From Micrococcus sp. EYE_212 (GTDB taxonomy: Bacteria; Actinomycetota; Actinomycetes; Actinomycetales; Micrococcaceae): a DNA stretch of 44,284 nt. Positions within the stretch are counted from its first letter, which is position 1, and each line of letters starts with the position of its first letter. The notes beneath the pieces were generated by a model. It was given only the letters and a program-made list of their open reading frames with translations, did no database searches and was not told the origin of the DNA. Position numbers and translations under genes: made by a program. This document shows, piece by piece, positions 7,960 through 18,364 of the stretch. The stretch lies in assembly GCF_023147585.1 (NCBI RefSeq), contig NZ_JAHXOZ010000018.1:1-44284 (forward strand). Reading direction: 5' to 3'.

Positions 7960-9721
7960 CGTCGGCCTCCTGCTCGTCGTCGCCGGGCAGGTAGTCCGTC
8001 CCGTCGACGGGGGCGGCCTGCATCTCGTATTCGGAGTAGGCGGCGTCCACGCCCAGGCGCGCGGCCTTGGCGCGCAGCCTGTTGCGGGCGGTCTCGTCGG
8101 CGGGAATCTTCAGCGGTCCGGGGACGTAGCCCTGGAGGCGCATGCGTCCCACCCGGCCGTCATCGCCGCCGCCACGCTCCTCGGTCAGGGACCAGGAGGG
8201 GACCTCGGTGGTGTAGATCGCGTCGCCGCGCACGCCCAGCAGGGTGTGGGCCGGCACGTGCAGGGCCCCGCCCTGGAGGCCACCGGCCATGGGTCCGGAG
8301 AGCATGCGCGCCCGGGCCCGGCCCCAGACCTGCACGGCGAACTCGGGGTGGTAGTAGCGCTGAGCCTGGCCGTCGAAGCGCGGCTTGGTGGTCCAGATGA
8401 AGGCCTTGCCGTGCTGCTTGACGTCGGGGGCATTGGCCGGGACCTCCTTGGGGTCGAAGGTGATGTGGGTCTGCACGCGCCCGCGGGCCGCAAAGTTGCC
8501 GATCGTGTTGATCAGGATCGAGCGCAGTGCCGCGGAGACGGCGGTCTTGATGATCTCGTCCATCAACGGGTCGCCGGCGACGGCGGCGCGAGCCTTGACC
8601 AGGTTGTCCTTCCAGGTGTCCAGCGGGCGTGCACGCACGCGCCGGTCGCGGTCGCGGGCGCCGGGGACATCGGTGGTGAACGCGACGGACTCGATCGGGT
8701 CCAGCTGCCAGCCGTGGCGGGCGGCGACGAAGAACTCGGCGGCGTCGATCCAGGCGCTCCCGGTGGCGCCGGGGCGGTTGGGCCAGTACCAGCCCTCGGA
8801 AGCCTTCTCGTGCTGGACGCCGATCAGGCCGATGTGGTCCCAGGTGTCGGGGACCTTGAACTGCACGTGCACGCGAGCGCGGGCGTAGGGGTTCTCCCGG
8901 AGCATGTCCGCGGTGTCGTCGCGGCGCAGCCGGTAGCCGGGGCCGATGCCCAGCTCACTGCACATGGCTCCGTACATGAAGCGGCCGTCGACGTAGGCGA
9001 AGCCGTCGATCTTGGGGGTCTTCGCCGGGTCGTGCAGGGGGATGCAGTCCGGGTGAGTGTCCGAGGAGGATCCGGCCACGAGGTGCTCGACGTGGTGCTG
9101 GCCGGAGGTGCGGTGCAGCTCCTCGGCGATGTCCTCGGTCAGCGGGTACGGCTCGAGGTTCTTCGGCAGGGTCAGGGCCCAGAGGTTGGCGCCGGTGGCG
9201 GTGGGGCTGTCCATGAGCTTGGCTCCGCGGAAGTGCGCACCGATGATGCCTTCGGTGGCCTGCCAGGCCAGGCGGGCCTGCTCCGGGCTCAGCGGGGCGT
9301 CGCCGAACCACCCGGAGACGAACTGCACCAGCATGCGCTTGCCGGTCTGGCGGTGCTCGAAACGGCCGGTGGCCGGGGAGCCGAGGTTGTGTCCTCCGTC
9401 GATCCAGCCGGGAGTCTGCACCAGCAGCCAGTGGCGCTTGCCCGGCGTGGCCACCGGGGTCTTGCCCGTGAAGAAGATCCGGTCCACACCGACGGCGGCC
9501 GCAGTGTCGAGCATGTCGGTGAGGTTCGGGTTCTTCCGACGCGGGCCGATCTTCGGCGGCACCGCCTGCCCGTTGTCCAACACGCCCCGGCCCGTGGTGT
9601 AGTCCGCCCACAGGTTCTTGCGGGCGGCGAGGTTGCGGTAGGCCACGGGGCGGAACGTGGTGGGGGTGTTGTCGCGCAGGCCAGCGCGCCCTCCGGGACG
9701 CTCGCGGTTGGAGTAGGCCAT
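7952..9721 (-). CDS. Divergent family-B DNA-polymerase-like protein
   Basis: The 589-aa product from ATG 9721 follows GGAGG. Motifs resembling a family-B polymerase palm appear in the right order. FAYVDGRFMYGAM (241-253, Asp245) is like motif A (DxxSLYP). KTAVSAALRSILINTIGNFAARGR begins at 392 and is like motif B (written here in part as NTIGNFAARGR). PEFAVQVWGRARARM (459-473) is like the conserved aromatic/Arg helix. VRGDAIYTT (497-505, Asp500) is like motif C, with only the second Asp of DTD kept. No clear exonuclease motifs are seen. If correct, it may be an inactive or specialised polymerase for replication or strand processing. The operon order puts it after an FtsK-like ATPase and before an HTH partner. 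Family assignment is tentative. Confidence 0.5.
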   Translation of the reverse strand: MAYSNRERPGGRAGLRDNTPTTFRPVAYRNLAARKNLWADYTTGRGVLDNGQAVPPKIGPRRKNPNLTDMLDTAAAVGVDRIFFTGKTPVATPGKRHWLLVQTPGWIDGGHNLGSPATGRFEHRQTGKRMLVQFVSGWFGDAPLSPEQARLAWQATEGIIGAHFRGAKLMDSPTATGANLWALTLPKNLEPYPLTEDIAEELHRTSGQHHVEHLVAGSSSDTHPDCIPLHDPAKTPKIDGFAYVDGRFMYGAMCSELGIGPGYRLRRDDTADMLRENPYARARVHVQFKVPDTWDHIGLIGVQHEKASEGWYWPNRPGATGSAWIDAAEFFVAARHGWQLDPIESVAFTTDVPGARDRDRRVRARPLDTWKDNLVKARAAVAGDPLMDEIIKTAVSAALRSILINTIGNFAARGRVQTHITFDPKEVPANAPDVKQHGKAFIWTTKPRFDGQAQRYYHPEFAVQVWGRARARMLSGPMAGGLQGGALHVPAHTLLGVRGDAIYTTEVPSWSLTEERGGGDDGRVGRMRLQGYVPGPLKIPADETARNRLRAKAARLGVDAAYSEYEMQAAPVDGTDYLPGDDEQEADGE

Positions 9722-9766
9722 GGGGACCTCCGGTCGATCTGACAGTTAGGGCAACCCTACATTGCG

Positions 9767-9970
9767 CTAAGCCTCCTCGGTAGGGAGCAGGTCCAGCGCG
9801 TCGAGCTGGCCGGGCAGCACCGCGGGCGGGGACGTGTCGTGGAGATCGTCGGTGCCGGCCTCCGGGGTCGGTTGGCCGGCGTGGGCCAGCAGGGCGAGCT
9901 CGGCGGCCAGGGTGTGGGCGCCGCAGTGGCGGCTGCGGTGGCGGGCCAGGCGGCGACGGTCACCTGGCAT
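9767..9970 (-). CDS. 67-aa ORF of unknown function carrying the repeated DLHDTSP motif
   Basis: ATG 9970 overlaps the end of the redoxin-ATPase gene by 11 bases, and the frame runs to a TAG-region stop 45 bases before the polymerase-like gene. The product is Arg/His-rich at the N-terminus and acidic at the C-terminus (LDALDLLPTEEA), with no known domain. Residues DLHDTSP are encoded by one copy of the polar GGGACGTGTCGYGGAG repeat. It may be a real small coupled gene or a chance frame; the position in a tight operon favours expression. Confidence 0.4.
   Translation of the reverse strand: MPGDRRRLARHRSRHCGAHTLAAELALLAHAGQPTPEAGTDDLHDTSPPAVLPGQLDALDLLPTEEA
9829..9847 (+). repeat. Polar repeat copy 1 (GGGACGTGTCGTGGAGATC)
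   Basis: First of six copies of a 16-19 bp sequence with core GGGACGTGTCGYGGAG, all on the plus strand within minus-strand genes (others at 11045, 12061, 12974, 16851, 19934). This copy lies in the 67-aa ORF and encodes DLHDTSP. Confidence 0.75.
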
Positions 9971-10808
9971 GGGCCATCTCCGTCTCCAGGGAGATGCGCC
10001 AGAGCGAGGTGTGCACCACGGTGGAGCCGGCGGCCATGGTCTGGCCCAGGTGGTGGGCGATGCCGTGGCAGGAGACGGACAGGTGGATGCCGACGGAGCG
10101 GCCCAGGCGGTGGATGCCCAGCAGGAGGTTCTCGGCGACGTCGGCCTCGTGTTCCCCGGCCGGGGCGAGGTCGGCCCAGCGCTGGCGCAGATGGGCGTAG
10201 TCGTCCAGGACGAGCACGATGGGCTGGAAGGGCTCGGGGCGCTCCTTGGCGAGGGAGGCGACCTCCACCAGGTGGTAGCGCTCGCGCATCAGCTCGCTGG
10301 CGGCACGGATGCGCTCGAGCTGGTCGCTGACGTCGGCGGTGACCACCTGCGCGTACCGATGGTCCTCGACCTTGTCCAGCTCCCCGGGCAGGCCCAGGCC
10401 CCAGGCCTGCCAGCCCACGGAGACCGCGGTCTCCATGATCCCGCGCTGGATCACGCTCTTGCCGCTGTCGCGGTCGCCGATGATCAGCAGGTGACCCTGG
10501 TGGGGGTCCCAGAGCACGTGCTCTCCGGCCTCGACGGGGCCCAGGTCGATCGTGGCCTGCATGTCGGCGGCCGGCGCGGCCTCTGGGGCCGGGGAGGCGT
10601 AGCGGTCGGGGAGGTAGCCGTGCCAGTGCTCCCCGGTGGCCTCGTCCACGGTGACCGGCGCGCTGGAGTAGCCCATCTTGCGCAGCTTCTCGACGGCCGC
10701 GGGGTCCTGGGAGACGTCGACGAGGGTGTGCGGGATCTTGTGGGCGCGCAGGTGGGCCTTCACGGTCATGCAGGGGCCGCAGCCGGGGCTGGTGTAGATC
10801 GTGTACAT
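9960..10808 (-). CDS. NrdH-redoxin/glutaredoxin domain fused to an FtsK-like P-loop ATPase
   Basis: Residues 1-72 are an NrdH-type redoxin: MYTIYTSPGCGPC with the CxxC active site C10-G-P-C13, cis-Pro context SSAPV (48-52) and the NrdH-like ending HWHGYLPDRY (61-70). After a Pro/Ala linker, residues 95-282 form an FtsK/T4CP-like ATPase with Walker A GDRDSGKS (111-118) and Walker B IVLVLDDY (197-204), then GIHRLGRSVGIHLSVSCHG as in the sensor region. It is shorter than TraB or VirD4 and has no membrane segment. It is first in the operon behind the shared promoter at 10849-10889. A redox-controlled DNA or protein translocation motor is an inference; the fusion itself is seen directly. Confidence 0.8.
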   Translation of the reverse strand: MYTIYTSPGCGPCMTVKAHLRAHKIPHTLVDVSQDPAAVEKLRKMGYSSAPVTVDEATGEHWHGYLPDRYASPAPEAAPAADMQATIDLGPVEAGEHVLWDPHQGHLLIIGDRDSGKSVIQRGIMETAVSVGWQAWGLGLPGELDKVEDHRYAQVVTADVSDQLERIRAASELMRERYHLVEVASLAKERPEPFQPIVLVLDDYAHLRQRWADLAPAGEHEADVAENLLLGIHRLGRSVGIHLSVSCHGIAHHLGQTMAAGSTVVHTSLWRISLETEMAHAR

Positions 10809-10848
10809 GGGTGCTCCTCGGTCGGAGATGGTCGGGGCCGTGGCCGGC

Positions 10849-10889
10849 CCTCACTTCCCATAAGGCCGGCATCCGGCGCTGATGTCCCT
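10849..10889 (-). promoter_or_regulatory. Shared regulon promoter A (redoxin-ATPase operon)
   Basis: Read on the minus strand: AGGGACATC (10889-10881), 15 bp, CCTTATG (10865-10859), 4 bp, GTGAGG (10854-10849). The redoxin-ATPase ATG follows 40 bases later. Same geometry as 15571-15611, 25608-25648 and 30061-30101. The boxes resemble an ECF-type -35/-10 pair; the GTGA block would sit at the transcription start. Confidence 0.75.
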
Positions 10890-10902
10890 CCCCGTTCCGG
10901 GG

Positions 10903-11457
10903 TCAGCTTTCATGCGCCGGGTGCAGCAGCAGCGCGTCGGCGGGGATCGTCGAGGTGTGCTCGAGGTGCCCGACCTCGAGGCCGGCGGCCAGCAGGGCCT
11001 GGACCGCGGGGTGGTCCTCGGCCAGGTCCTGGAGGAGGACCAGGGGGACGTGTCGCGGAGATGCGGCCGGCGCCGCTTCCTCGGCCGGCGCGGCCGGCAG
11101 CGGCGGCTCCGTCGCACTATCCGCAGTGAGGGTGCCTTCTGGCTCGGCTTCTGGCGTGGGTTGTGGTGTGGGGTCCAGGCCGGCCTTCCGTTGCAGGCGG
11201 GCGAGGTCGGCGTGGCGGGCCGGGGGCAGCTTGGCGGTCTCGAGCAGCTCGAGGGCGCGGGTGAGTCCGGTGTGGTCGCCGCTGGCGAGCCAGGTGGCCA
11301 CGATCAGGCCCACGCGGCCGGCCTTGCCGGAGTCGTGGCCGGGGTCGCCGGGAACAGGGTGGGCCGCGGTGAGGTCGTCGAGCTGGGCGTGCTTGAGCCC
11401 GGCGGTGAGCAGGCCGGTCAGTGCACGGCGGTCGCGGGCGGAGAAGGTGCGGGGCAC
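10903..11457 (-). CDS. Unknown protein at the end of the LysM/BTAD-prepilin peptidase operon
   Basis: About 184 aa if GTG 11457 is used, five bases after the prepilin peptidase stop; no good ribosome-binding site separates the candidates. The first half is helical (SARDRRALTGLLTAGLKHAQ, VGLIVATWLASGDHTGLTRALELLETAKLP). An Ala/Pro/Glu-rich linker follows, then a short C-terminal domain (LLQDLAEDHPAVQALLAAGLEVGHLEH). No membrane segment and no recognised family. One copy of the polar repeat (11045-11062) falls in the linker, here in a different reading frame (PRHVPLVL). Co-transcription with the pilin-maturation gene suggests a pilus-related role, but nothing more can be said. Confidence 0.55.
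   Translation of the reverse strand: MPRTFSARDRRALTGLLTAGLKHAQLDDLTAAHPVPGDPGHDSGKAGRVGLIVATWLASGDHTGLTRALELLETAKLPPARHADLARLQRKAGLDPTPQPTPEAEPEGTLTADSATEPPLPAAPAEEAAPAASPRHVPLVLLQDLAEDHPAVQALLAAGLEVGHLEHTSTIPADALLLHPAHES
11045..11062 (+). repeat. Polar repeat copy 2 (GGGACGTGTCGCGGAGAT)
   Basis: Same orientation as the other copies but translated in a different frame, which argues that the DNA rather than the peptide is what is conserved. Confidence 0.75.
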
Positions 11458-11461
11458 CTGG

Positions 11462-12077
11462 TCAGGATGCCAGGTAGCCCAGGACGGCGAGCAAGGCGAG
11501 CACGTGCCCGGCGACGAGGTACGGGGCCATGGGTACGCGGGTCTTGCGCTGGCCGCGCAGCAGGGCCGGGACCGCACCGAACAGGGCGGCGAGCACGTAG
11601 CTGGCCAGGATGGCCAGCACCCAGGCACCGGGGCCGTGGGCGCCGATGGCCAGGGCGGCCACGGTGACGAGCTTGACGTCGCCCATGCCGGTGCCGCCGA
11701 TCAGGTGCATCACCATCAGCACGACGGCGGCGATCACGGTGACCACCAGCCCCTGGAGGGCCCAGGCGCCGTAGCCGGTGACCAGCAGCCCCACCGCGGC
11801 GCCGAGGTTGATGGCGCCCAGGGCGGCCACGGCCCAGTTCGGGATGAGCCGGTGGGCCCGGTCCACGCGCGCCATGTAGATGCCCAGGCAGGCCAGGGCG
11901 ATCAGGGCGAGCGCGGCGTGGACCATGAGCACGGGCAGCCCGGCGACCGCGGCGCCAGCGATGCCCAGCAGGGCAGCCAGGGCCCCGCCGGGGCCGATCA
12001 GGGTGCGCACCGTCCGCGGCGGCACCGTGTAGGGCGCCGGCGCGGGGTCGGTGGCCGCGGGGGACGTGTCGTGGAGA

Positions 12078-12097
<20 letters not shown>
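11462..12097 (-). CDS. Prepilin peptidase (A24 family, TadV/CpaA-like)
   Basis: Polytopic membrane aspartyl protease of 211 aa. It has five to six hydrophobic helices and the two conserved Asp sites: ARVDRAHRLIPN (first Asp) and GGTGMGDVKL (GxGD). It would cleave the leader of the Flp pilin (20406-20588) and the TadE-like pseudopilins at the membrane. ATG 12097 lies inside the 3' end of the LysM/BTAD gene (20-base overlap); GTG 12088 is an alternative start. The N-terminal cytoplasmic tail contains DLHDTSP from polar repeat copy 3. No methyltransferase domain is present, as usual for the Tad type. Confidence 0.85.
12061..12079 (+). repeat. Polar repeat copy 3 (GGGACGTGTCGTGGAGATC)
   Basis: Lies in the overlap zone between the LysM/BTAD gene end and the prepilin peptidase start. 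Encodes DLHDTSP near the peptidase N-terminus. Confidence 0.75.
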
Positions 12098-15539
<3,442 letters not shown>

Positions 15540-15570
15540 GGGGCGTGTCTCCGCTCGCGTGGGTAGAGGT

Positions 15571-15611
15571 CTTCACGGGGTAGAAGGCTGGGGCGGTCCC
15601 CCGATGTCCCT
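15571..15611 (-). promoter_or_regulatory. Shared regulon promoter C (LysM/BTAD operon)
   Basis: Read on the minus strand: AGGGACATC (15611-15603), 15 bp, CCTTCTA (15587-15581), 4 bp, GTGAAG (15576-15571). The LysM/BTAD ATG lies 31 bases further. It fits exactly in the gap after the preceding gene's stop at 15634. Confidence 0.75.
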
Positions 15612-15633
15612 TCTAAGTTGATCTGAGGTCAGT

Positions 15634-16953
15634 TTAGGCGGTGAGGTGGGCCGCCTCAAGGCTGTCACGCTCCGCGCCACCTTGCCGGAACAGCATCCGC
15701 ATGGCCGCCAGGGCCGCGATTCGAGCCGGAGACTCCACTCCCGCGGCCGCCGCGCGCGCTCGCGCATCCGCCTGGCGATCCCGGTGCATCGCCTCGCGCG
15801 CCGCCTCCGCCCGCTCACGAGCTCGGGCAGAGGCTGAGGCGAGCACGAGCCCGCCGGGGTCCTTCCAGTGCTCCAGGCGCCACCGCAGGTAGCCGCGAGC
15901 TCGAGCGGCGTCCTGGCCGGCGTCCAGGCTGTGGAGCCGGTGCGCGCCCTGGGGGGTGTGGTCCAGGGCGTGGAGCAGGTCGGCCGGGGTCCAGCCGGCC
16001 TCGAGGAAGGGACGGATCAGCGAGCGGACGTCCCGGGCCGAGAGCACGCGCAGACCCAGAGCGCGATCCTGGACGGTGCGGGCGGCGGCCAGCTGCTGAC
16101 GACGGGTGGCCACTGCGCGGTTGCAGGGCCAGAGCTCGACGAGTCCGCGGTCGCGCGCGTGCGTGGTTCCTCTACGAGTTCTAGTAAGTGAATCCTCTAG
16201 CGAGGAAGGGTGCCAGTTTTTCTCCACAGCCCCACGGATCCGACGCTGACCTGCACGCTCCCGTGCTTCGGCCGCGGCGTCGGCACGGTGCCTGGCGAGG
16301 ATCTTCTCCACGTCCAGGTGGGCGGTGCAGCACAGCACGTAGACCGCCGCCTCGTTGATCCGCTTGCCACGCTCGTCCGGGGTCGCGTAGGCGGCAGAGC
16401 GTCCGGCGGCGACGCGTCCGATCACCCCGTGTCGCATCAGCCAGGCGATGGCCGCGGTCACCGTCGAGGCGCTCCGGCCGATCATCTTCGCCAGGCGCTT
16501 GTGCCCGGGACGGGAGATCATCTTCGACCAGTCCGCGCAGGCCGCCAGCGCACCCACCAGAGATTCCATCAGCCGCCGACGGATCCGGGAGAGGTCCTGC
16601 CAGGCAGGCAGTGCCCGCAGGGCGGGAACGGCGTCGCCCAGGTGCTCCAGACGCCGGGACCCGGCGGGCACCGCGGCCAAGATCACGTCGATGTCGCCCT
16701 CCCGGGCACGCGAGGGCCGGCGCCAGTTCTGACGACACGGATTCGTGATCCGACCCCGCACGGGCCGGGCTGGTTTCTGGCGATGGCGCAGCAGTCGGGC
16801 GAGGGTGGACTCCCCCAGGCACGGCGCCGAGGACACGGCCGACGGGAGGGGGGACGTGTCGCGGAGAGGGATTTTGGGTAGACTTGGGCACGACAAGAGC
16901 GACGTACCTCCTTCCAGGGAGGGACAGAGCCGGATCCCTTGGCGGGGATCCAC
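15634..16953 (-). CDS. Winged-helix replication-like protein
   Basis: Up to 439 aa from ATG 16953; the start is uncertain because the first 70 residues are low-information and cross polar repeat copy 5. Conserved-looking sequence begins near GDIDVILAAVP. A winged-helix region follows (SKMISRPGHKRLAKMIGRSASTVTAAIAWLMRHGVIGRV divided over about residues 145-185). A C-terminal part with VRSLIRPFLEAGWTPADLLHALD and RGYLRWRLEHW resembles actinobacterial plasmid replication proteins. It may be a second replication initiator or a regulator; the main Rep is at 27755-28660. An Ala/Arg-rich coiled tail ends the protein. It has no shared-promoter motif. Confidence 0.55.
   Translation of the reverse strand: MDPRQGIRLCPSLEGGTSLLSCPSLPKIPLRDTSPLPSAVSSAPCLGESTLARLLRHRQKPARPVRGRITNPCRQNWRRPSRAREGDIDVILAAVPAGSRRLEHLGDAVPALRALPAWQDLSRIRRRLMESLVGALAACADWSKMISRPGHKRLAKMIGRSASTVTAAIAWLMRHGVIGRVAAGRSAAYATPDERGKRINEAAVYVLCCTAHLDVEKILARHRADAAAEARERAGQRRIRGAVEKNWHPSSLEDSLTRTRRGTTHARDRGLVELWPCNRAVATRRQQLAAARTVQDRALGLRVLSARDVRSLIRPFLEAGWTPADLLHALDHTPQGAHRLHSLDAGQDAARARGYLRWRLEHWKDPGGLVLASASARARERAEAAREAMHRDRQADARARAAAAGVESPARIAALAAMRMLFRQGGAERDSLEAAHLTA
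16851..16867 (+). repeat. Polar repeat copy 5 (GGGACGTGTCGCGGAGA)
   Basis: Lies in the uncertain 5' part of the winged-helix gene, read there as LRDTSP. It may be untranslated if the real start is downstream. Confidence 0.7.
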
Positions 16954-17040
16954 CCGAGATCGAGAGCTTCACTGGCGAGTGAGAAGCAGCTCTCGAACAA
17001 CTGAAATCTTCAGACAGGCACCCTTGGCGGGGTGCTAGTC

Positions 17041-17080
17041 GCAAGAAGGCGGTTCCGTTGGCGCGGGGCCGCCTTCTTGC
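17041..17080 (-). terminator. Terminator-like hairpin after the small RHH gene
   Basis: The 12-bp arms GCAAGAAGGCGG (17041-17052) and CCGCCTTCTTGC (17069-17080) are perfect with a 16-base loop, starting just past the stop of the RHH gene. A smaller hairpin GCACCC/GGGTGC lies at 17018-17035. Confidence 0.65.
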
Positions 17081-17084
17081 ATGC

Positions 17085-17327
17085 TCAGGCGATCTTCACG
17101 TCGAAGGCCTCCTGTCCGTTCGACTCGGGGACCTCGTTGGCGTCGAGGTCGGCCAGGATCAGGGATGCGACGTAGTCGGTGACGGTCTCGCCCCGGTAGT
17201 CCACGCGGGCGTGCAGCTTCTCCTCGTAGGACCTGGGGAGCTTCGTGGTCACGCTGAAGCGGTCTCCCTTGGACGGGCGACCGCCAGTGCGCCTGGTGGG
17301 GCGAGGGTTCGACGGGGGCGTGCGCAT
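17085..17327 (-). CDS. Small ribbon-helix-helix (CopG/Arc-like) protein
   Basis: The 80-aa protein from ATG 17327 (GTG 17333 would add two residues) has a basic N-terminal tail rich in Pro/Arg. An RHH-like core follows: RFSVTTKLPRSYEEKLHARVDYRGETVTDYVASLILADL, given here as one strand then two helices between residues 25 and 65. RHH proteins bind DNA as dimers, often in copy control, partition or transfer regulation. It stands alone between two terminator hairpins (17041-17080 and 17381-17409), so it has its own promoter. The target is unknown. Confidence 0.6.
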   Translation of the reverse strand: MRTPPSNPRPTRRTGGRPSKGDRFSVTTKLPRSYEEKLHARVDYRGETVTDYVASLILADLDANEVPESNGQEAFDVKIA

Positions 17328-17380
17328 GGTCACAGAGTATCCCAATCCGATTCGTCCGAGCCTGCATCTGGAAACAACAC

Positions 17381-17409
17381 GCCGGGGCAGACCAAAGGCC
17401 TGCCCCGGC
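17381..17409 (-). terminator. Rho-independent terminator at the end of the Tad operon
   Basis: Perfect 10-bp arms GCCGGGGCAG (17381-17390) and CTGCCCCGGC (17400-17409) with a 9-base loop. On the minus strand they are followed by TGTTGTTT. The hairpin starts eight bases after the stop of the PKD-like gene. Confidence 0.8.
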
Positions 17410-17416
17410 GCGCACG

Positions 17417-18364
17417 TTACGGCCGCACGTTCAGCGCCTGGAACTCGCCGATCCGCACGTCCTGCGAGGAGCGCGTGAGGGTCTCGATCACCCCGGACTG
17501 GCCCTGGGCGGTCCACTCCACGGACCATGTCGTGATCGCCGTGACCTTGTAGGTGGGGTTGGACATCTTCATGTACGTGTGCCCGCAGTCCGGGGACTCC
17601 TGCTTGCCGAAGCGGTCCTCGTAGACGGTGCCGGGACCGTCGCAGACCACCTGCGTCCCATCGCCCATGTCCCAGGTGACGTGCACCGGCCGCGCCGTGG
17701 CCTGCACGGCGATCCCGTTCACGTCCTTGGAGACCGTGTACGGCCCCCACGCCTGCGGATCGTCAGGGTTCCCGACCCACATCCACGCCGGCAGACCCAC
17801 AGCACCCGTGCCGTTTTCCGCCACCGGGTACGGCACCATGCCGATCTCGATGCCCTTGAGCTGCATCTCCTTCACGACTGTCTGGGCGGCCTGGCGGATC
17901 TCCCCCGGCCCGGCCTGCGTGGAATCCATCCAGCGCGTCTTCACTGGCTGACCGAGCGTCAGCCCATCGCTCGGGTTGCACTGCTCCCACGCGCCCCGTT
18001 CTGGATCCTTGCCCGCCGGCGGAGTCGGCTGCGGCGACATGTTCACCCACACGCAGTCATTGACCGGGTCGTAGTTCACGTCACAGCGGTACGGGACGCT
18101 GTCGCCAGGCAGAGGCTCGTTGATCTCGCAGAAGTTCGCCCGCTTCGGGGCCTTCCCGTCCCGGCCCAGCACGGGCTGCGCGTTCTGTCCCTTACCCGGC
18201 ACCGTGGCCTCCACCAGGCAGCTAGAACCCGTGCTGCCTGCACGGCATCGCCCATCAGCGGTCGTCCCCGTGGCCTGGGCCGCTGCCCCCGTCGCGCCGA
18301 CGAGAGCGCTCGCGGTCAGAACCCCCGCGGCCGCCATGGCGGCCCACCTGTTACGGGTCAGCAC
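17417..18364 (-). CDS. Secreted PKD-like protein at the end of the Tad operon
   Basis: The 315-aa product from GTG 18364 has GGAGGAG placed five bases upstream and overlaps the lipoprotein gene by seven bases. It has an N-terminal signal peptide (LTRNRWAAMAAAGVLTASALVGATGAAAQA). Cys-containing segments (GRCRAGSTGSSCLVEA, FCEINEPLPGDSVPYRCDVNYDPVNDCVW) suggest extracellular disulfides. The C-terminal half has VTWDMGDGTQVVCDGPG and CGHTYMKMS, the pattern of a PKD-like beta-sandwich. It is probably a surface or pilus-associated factor, perhaps for adhesion or mating; inferred from operon position only. Confidence 0.65.
   Translation of the reverse strand: MLTRNRWAAMAAAGVLTASALVGATGAAAQATGTTADGRCRAGSTGSSCLVEATVPGKGQNAQPVLGRDGKAPKRANFCEINEPLPGDSVPYRCDVNYDPVNDCVWVNMSPQPTPPAGKDPERGAWEQCNPSDGLTLGQPVKTRWMDSTQAGPGEIRQAAQTVVKEMQLKGIEIGMVPYPVAENGTGAVGLPAWMWVGNPDDPQAWGPYTVSKDVNGIAVQATARPVHVTWDMGDGTQVVCDGPGTVYEDRFGKQESPDCGHTYMKMSNPTYKVTAITTWSVEWTAQGQSGVIETLTRSSQDVRIGEFQALNVRP

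Noticed and set aside
7952-9721. Relaxase (MOB) assignment for the polymerase-like protein
   Set aside because: No HUH motif and no catalytic Tyr cluster near the N-terminus; the order of palm-like motifs fits a PolB relative better.
7919-9742. 607-codon plus-strand frame opposite the polymerase-like gene
   Set aside because: Same GC-skew shadow effect; composition of the translation is unnatural and no motif is present.
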